12,508 bases of DNA, taken from contig JAPEVF010001207.1 of assembly GCA_029747585.1 (NCBI GenBank), positions 1 to 12,508 on the forward strand, given 5' to 3'. The notes under the pieces are model-generated. The model did not search any database. It saw only the letters and a list, made by a program, of their open reading frames with translations, and was not told the DNA's origin. The first letter of the stretch is position 1. Each line of letters begins with the position of its first letter. Made by a program: the position numbers and the translations under genes. Positions 7,824 to 12,508 of the stretch are shown in pieces. Source of the stretch: Pleurotus djamor. Its lineage: Eukaryota; Basidiomycota; Agaricomycetes; Agaricales; Pleurotaceae.

Positions 7824-9325
7824 ATGGAAGAGACCTCTCCGCCTTTCACAATCGTGGACAACGTTAGAGGTAACACCAATGGTTTCAAAGGAGTCACTCC
7901 CATTGCTAACCAGACTTCGTGTAGACGTGTCCATCGCCGCACTGGACGCTATGGGTGAAGGCCAACACACTGTGAGGCCCCTAGGATGCTTGACGCTTCG
8001 CGATCATGAAGAAAATGACACCTCGGGTCAATGTCTATCTGAGCACTCCGTCAAATATGTGGGCTCATCGGTTTTTGCTCACAGGACCACAGCTCGGTGC
8101 AGACATAGAATGCCACAATGACCCCAATTTACCAATCACCGCTTCACCATCTGGACCCCCTTCTTCGCTTTTCCTTTCGCCATCAAGATCTTCGGAGGTG
8201 GAGACGATTTCTTCCAAGCGAAGGCGAAAACCGTCAGCGAAAATACTGGCTGGAGGAGGAAGGATATCTAAAGCAGCGATAGTCAACTCCAATGTACACT
8301 CTCCGTCAAATAACGGCCGAAAGCCTCGATCTCTGAACGTTCACTCGCTAGCCGCAATAGACAAGCTGGAGTTTGCCAAATTCTCGACGCCAACGGATAC
8401 TTTTTTCATCGGTACGACTTCGACCAAAAAAGGCGATGAATGCGACGTTGCATTTGTTAGTGCCCCACCGTCACCCTCCACTCACAATCCTTCATCGTCG
8501 TTACTCACCTCTGCTGATGCTCTTCCACGTGCAAGAGTGGACATGGAGATGGTTATGTCTCATGCGCGTATGGATACGCAAGGTCTGACCTCGAACAAGA
8601 CGTCCATGGCTTCCCAACCCCCGTCGAATCTGAGCTTTTACGCAGCCTCACCATCCGGTCTTCGACATCCTCCCAAATCCAACCCGTCCATGATCAAGCT
8701 CAAGTCTGATCCACCCCTTCCTCCAATCATCGAGACTATGGCTTCGGCTTCAGCATTCCAGGATGAGACATCTACTCCTTCCACACCTCGAACGGATCGG
8801 ACCCAATCATCAACCACACACTCGAGTTTGACCCACGACCCACCCTCGCTTCCTTCGGCGACGCTATTTTCACGCACAGGGGAAGCTACAATCCCTCGCA
8901 ACGTACGAACGGAGCTACATCCACTTCCACGTCATCCCGAAGACCTATGTCTCCCCCCAGGGAATCGGTCTACCCCACTTAGTTCCACCCTGCATAATCC
9001 AGCTGCTACCAGCATTGGCATTGACATACCAAGAACCCAGCTCCAGCAAACTACCGTGCCTCACACACAACTATGCCCGGCGTCATACTGGTACGCCTAT
9101 CTCTATCATGACTTCTTTGCGAAGGTCAGGGAGAATGGAGAGTTAAGAGCACGTGTGCAAGCGTTGGAGGCCACTGTAAAAGACGAAAAAGTGAAGGCAG
9201 AGACGAGGGAGGCGGAGCTGTTGGGGGAGGTAGAGAAAATGACGGCTAGATTGCGGGCGGCGGAGGAGGAGAGGCAAGGTCAATTGGACGCCGTCAGCAA
9301 ACAGTTGTCATTGATATTCAAGTGA
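7824..9325 (+). CDS. Hypothetical Ser/Pro-rich protein with C-terminal coiled coil (paralogue A)
   Basis: The best model has exons 7824-7869, 7925-8026 and 8085-9325, 462 aa. Intron 1 (7870-7924) is convincing: GTAACA donor, GCTAAC branch site, TGTAG acceptor. Intron 2 (8027-8084) has a weak GTCAAT donor but keeps frame and removes a stop; the first two exons are the least certain part. The middle is low-complexity, rich in Ser, Pro and Thr. A basic motif VETISSKRRRKPSAK (about 88-102) could be a nuclear localisation signal. The last 80 residues, from SYWYAYLYHDFF onward, are charged heptad-like sequence (ELRARVQALEATV...), probably a coiled coil. It shares the basic motif and layout with the downstream gene at 10136-11133, so the two look like diverged tandem duplicates. 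I recognise no enzyme domain. Function unknown. Confidence 0.65.
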
Positions 9326-10135
9326 TCTATCAGAACAATATATTATCGTCATTTCTTGTACGATGTAGGACCGATGGATGAGTGACTCAGATCCTTTGGT
9401 TTGTATCAAGCCTGATGTGACTCCCCTAACAAACCCTGACAGCGTGATGGTATTCTTCTCTTCATTCTCGATCCCTACATCGCGACCCATGCGTCGCCAC
9501 GATTTTTACGATATTTTCTGTAGGAAGATTAGTTACCCCACGAATCGACTCCGAGCATCTTCTTAGACCGCAATAACGAACCTAAACAGTGGGATAATCC
9601 CGCTTTTAGGAATGTTCTACTAAGGAGATGTCGAGCCCTGAAATCTGACCTGCAAGCCTTCTGCGTCCGCTAAGCTTTATTTATCTGATTATCGTTTACT
9701 TTATTCCTAAAGCGCAGTGGACACATGCGTTCCCCATGTCCACTGCGCCCCAATCACCTAATAGATGCAGAGAACTCACAGAAGCTGTCGTTCCTGAAAT
9801 CACCGCCATACGGTAATGTTCATTCCTTGTTGAAGCACCCCAGAAAGTTTACCAAAATTGCTGGAAGCCCTGATTTTGTGTTTTCCTCACAGATATTAAT
9901 ATTACGCTATCAACTGGCACTTCCTTCGACTTTCTGGTGGATCATGGATCCCATGCGTGACTCCTTCACTTTCAAAAGAGATTCCCTTCGTTGAGGGCCG
10001 ACAATCCTTCTCCCCTACTTTCTACCCTTCCACTGTTCGTGCTGATAATGAAAGCATTGTCATTTGGTACTCTCCTATCATCTATGTAGCTCAACACCTT
10101 GTTTTGTATTGACCCGCGATGTGTCACCGTCAGAT
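9326..10135. other. Intergenic region between paralogues A and B
   Basis: About 810 bp without a supported gene. It must hold the 3' end of paralogue A and the promoter of paralogue B. It contains the 9712-9748 hairpin and a small inverted repeat GGGAT-A-ATCCC (9591-9601). Confidence 0.5.
9712..9748. repeat. Perfect 12-bp-stem hairpin between the two coiled-coil genes
   Basis: GCGCAGTGGACA (9712-9723) and TGTCCACTGCGC (9737-9748) are perfect inverted arms with a 13-nt loop that itself begins CATG. The arms are GC-rich within AT-rich flanks. It lies 387 bp after the stop of one gene and 388 bp before the start of the next. Its role is unknown: an RNA 3' structure, a small foldback element or a protein site are all possible. 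Confidence 0.6.
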
Positions 10136-11133
10136 ATGTCTACCGGATCGACAACCCCTGGGTATCAGCCTGACGCCAATCGTGTCCCACCTGCAGGTGA
10201 ATGAAGCACCAAAACATGACTTTCTGAGCATTTGGTTGACATTGTTGCCTGATATACTCCAGGAATCGATGCCGTTCGAAGACAAGCAGCTCAGGTTATC
10301 AGTACCTCCGCCTTCTCTGCTCCCAAGCACATGACATGTACTTCGCTCCTGCTCTCATCCTCTGCACAAGTGGAGACGTCACCATCGAAACGTCTGAGAA
10401 AGCCTTCCGCGAAGGCATTGGGAAATATCCTCCCTGAGTCGCCTACAACAAGAGGCCGAAGGAACCACGTCGCAACGGAGGTGTCTCCACAGCAGAAAAG
10501 GCCTCGTCCGACGTCCCGACCCACGGTCGACAGTCCGATTCCACTCCAAGAAAATCCCCTTATTCTCCCCTTGCAACCCCTTGCCCGTGGCACAACGACA
10601 ACACCTTACACAGGCGCGGATCCTTCTGCGACACAAACCATTCAAATTTTGTCAGAACGCCTATCTTCTGTCACGGATTTGTATGATGCGCTCAGGCGTC
10701 AGTATCTCCAGAAGGATCAGGAATTTCACAGGCAGGAAGCCCGCATCGACGCATTGCAGAGGGAGCTGTTGGAGGAGGTACTTGCATCGAGAGAGAGGGA
10801 ACTCGACTTACAGGAGGAGATAGAAAGAAAAGATCAGGTCATTGAGGAGACCAAGCGAGAAATGGCCGAGGAAAATGCAAGTCACAAGAGAGAAGTCGAA
10901 GGATATAAGGTTCGCTTTTTCTGGCGTTTCCGGTTACATGGTCTGACATAGCTTATATCCGTTGCCTTACTCAGACTCAATGCGAAGCGCTCGAGGATGC
11001 CAAGGATGCTATCGAGAGTCAGGTCAACTCACGACACAAAGACGACCTGGCTGAGCTCTGTCAACTCAGGGACATGCTTCATCGAACCCACCATAATCGT
11101 CTTGACACAAGCAACGGGGGCTCGAAGATTTGA
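10136..11133 (+). CDS. Hypothetical coiled-coil protein (paralogue B)
   Basis: The model has exons 10136-10196, 10263-10909 and 10975-11133, 288 aa. The introns are 10197-10262 (GTGAAT...CCAG) and 10910-10974 (GTTCGC donor, CTGAC branch site, CTCAG acceptor). Both keep frame, and the short first exon supplies an ATG with MSTGSTTPGYQPDANRVPP. Residues 57-71 read VETSPSKRLRKPSAK, matching paralogue A at most positions. A basic Ser/Pro region follows. From about residue 148 to the end is a long charged coiled coil (LQRELLEEVLASRERELDL..., EERKDQVIEETKRE-like), continued by exon 3 (TQCEALEDAKDAIES). It has no membrane segment or catalytic motif that I can see. It is probably a nuclear or scaffold-type protein, a guess from composition only. 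Same strand as paralogue A, 810 bp downstream. Confidence 0.75.
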
Positions 11134-12508
11134 GGGATATGTGGTGCCATACATATTCATAGCAAAAATGTCCTTATAGTATGATTTTGCAGGATCGCTT
11201 TCCCAAAAATTCCGGGCGTCACTCGTTACAGACTTTTATGAGAATCGTCCGCAGTTGCGACTCGGTTGTTTAGTCGTAGGCGCGTGAGCTTTAGTTTCAG
11301 TCTCGTAAGTTCAGTCTAGCGCCTTTCCGACGCTCCTTAGCAATACTTAAGTGTTTAGCATTTCCCACCGTCCTGAAAGCCACCCCACGAAAATACTTGA
11401 GACCCGACTGCCCGAAGTCTCAGATTCATACGATAGACTCACATGGATATGTGCGGCCTATCTTACGCTTGGTATACTCCATAGGTCGACGCATTCGTTG
11501 ACTCAGCGTCGTTGAGCTTCCAAGTTGAGGACCCGATAGGTTCGATCGATTTGACCGTTAGATACATCGACTTACTCAAGCATATCAATTGCCATCAATA
11601 TGTGCGTGGTTTCCTCGTTGCTCATCGACGATATCCAGAGCCAAACGGAGTCCCTAGCGAAGGGTCCTGGACAAGTCCTAAAACGATGCGCGCTCGTGCT
11701 CGTGTTGAATTGGCCCTACAGTAGTTATGAATGTATCAGCCCTACATTATTCGTGCCGATAAGATTATATTTTACAGTTTGATTATTGTCACTCTCCTCC
11801 CGTGGTCCGTCACAAGTTCCCCGGAGTCTTTTCCCCATGAACTCTCACTACGTTTGAACCAGGTTTCCGAGCCACAGAAACCGCGTGAATATCCTGAAAA
11901 TACAACGGGTGAATCAGGATAATATACCCACTGAAAGTGACCATGAATAATTCCTCCGTTTTCGGGATTGTTGCCCCGTATCCCAGGTTAAGGAACGCCC
12001 ATCAGGAAAACCTATTTTGACGAGAAGCGAAGTAAAGATAGGGGAGCAGGGACTAGATATGTACTCCGATGTAAAATCTGACGGCGCTATGAAAAGTTGT
12101 TAAAGTCCGCTTGGCAGGCCGCCTCGGCCCGACAACTCACCTCAAAGGATGAAAAAGCGCCCGCGTCTGGTAGACGTGTGAAGGGGCCTGCTTTCTCGGC
12201 TCCCACAGCTTTTTCAGTGACGTCAGGACGCCGGCAACTTACCAAAAGCGAAACAAAGTACGCTGGAATGATCGACGACTTGATCGCCCAGCTTTCACTG
12301 CTCCCGTGGCTTTTTCAACCTAAGGCAACAATTGCATTTACTTTAGGATCCTTGTAAAGTGTGAAAATCTAAGTTAGAGCTCTTCAGCGGCCCTACGTTT
12401 AATGCCGTAGACCTCCGTTGACAGCTGTACAAATCGTTCTATGATAAGCTCCTCACTAAAGGCGTTGGGCCTAATTACCCTATTCACCTTATCCTCCGAC
12501 CACCCTAA
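11134..12508. other. 3' region, no supported gene
   Basis: Open frames at about 11485-11724 and 12097-12357 lack a convincing ATG start and match nothing I know. The second (residues ...GRRVKGPAFSAP..., MIDDLIAQLS) could be an exon or relic of a gene continuing beyond the window. An inverted repeat CGACGC/GCGTCG lies at 11487-11511. No TIR-like or telomeric sequence is present. Confidence 0.4.

Noticed and set aside
11530..11560. Possible tRNA T-arm (GGTTCGATCGA)
   Set aside because: No matching acceptor stem, anticodon arm or A-box lies upstream at the right distance.
11512..11782. Overlapping open frames of 60-70 codons
   Set aside because: No ATG-led model, no splice context that joins them to a recognisable protein, and composition is unremarkable.
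12097..12357. 86-codon open frame with basic, Ser-rich start
   Set aside because: It begins at TTG with a stop immediately upstream in the preceding sequence and shows only chance-level resemblance to the coiled-coil pair. At most an exon of a gene cut by the window edge.
12440..12508. CCCTAA-like motifs near the window end as telomere
   Set aside because: Only scattered single copies occur, with no tandem array, although RecQ-like helicases near telomeres made this worth checking.

Overview
The window looks like genomic DNA of a filamentous basidiomycete, probably an Agaricomycete, from a draft assembly with four single-base Ns. Genes are broken by many short GT-AG introns (mostly 49-66 nt). 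The two recognisable proteins, a RecQ-like SF2 helicase and a DUF6589 protein, belong to families I know as greatly multiplied in Agaricomycetes. I cannot name the species.

The main feature is a complete-looking DNA transposon at 634-6462 (about 5.8 kb). Its ends are near-perfect 195-bp terminal inverted repeats (TIRs; 634-828 and 6254-6448, 7 mismatches, outer 79 bp identical). Only two genes lie between them, and they converge. A five-exon helicase gene (868-2982, +, 634 aa, intact) starts 39 bp inside the left TIR. A five-exon DUF6589 gene (6206-2977, -, about 1007 aa when read through) starts 47 bp inside the right TIR. The genes meet tail to tail with abutting stop codons (TTATGA, 2977-2982). 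The layout suggests that the TIRs carry both the transposition signals and the promoters, that DUF6589 is the transposase, and that the helicase helps transposition. It fits my recollection of helicase-bearing Academ-type elements (AcademH) in animals and fungi. The DUF6589 gene has three frame breaks: two at 8-base homopolymers (possibly sequencing errors) and one at a 5-bp tandem duplication, which looks like a real mutation.

Left of the element (1-633) is unassigned sequence with small repeats and palindromes. To the right, 6463-7723 has no recognisable gene. Two tandem plus-strand host-type genes follow: 7824-9325 (about 462 aa) and 10136-11133 (288 aa). Both have an N-terminal low-complexity region, a shared basic motif (VET..SKR.RKPSAK) and a C-terminal coiled coil, so they look like diverged paralogues of unknown function. 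A 12-bp-stem hairpin (9712-9748) lies between them. The last 1.4 kb (11134-12508) has no gene I can support.
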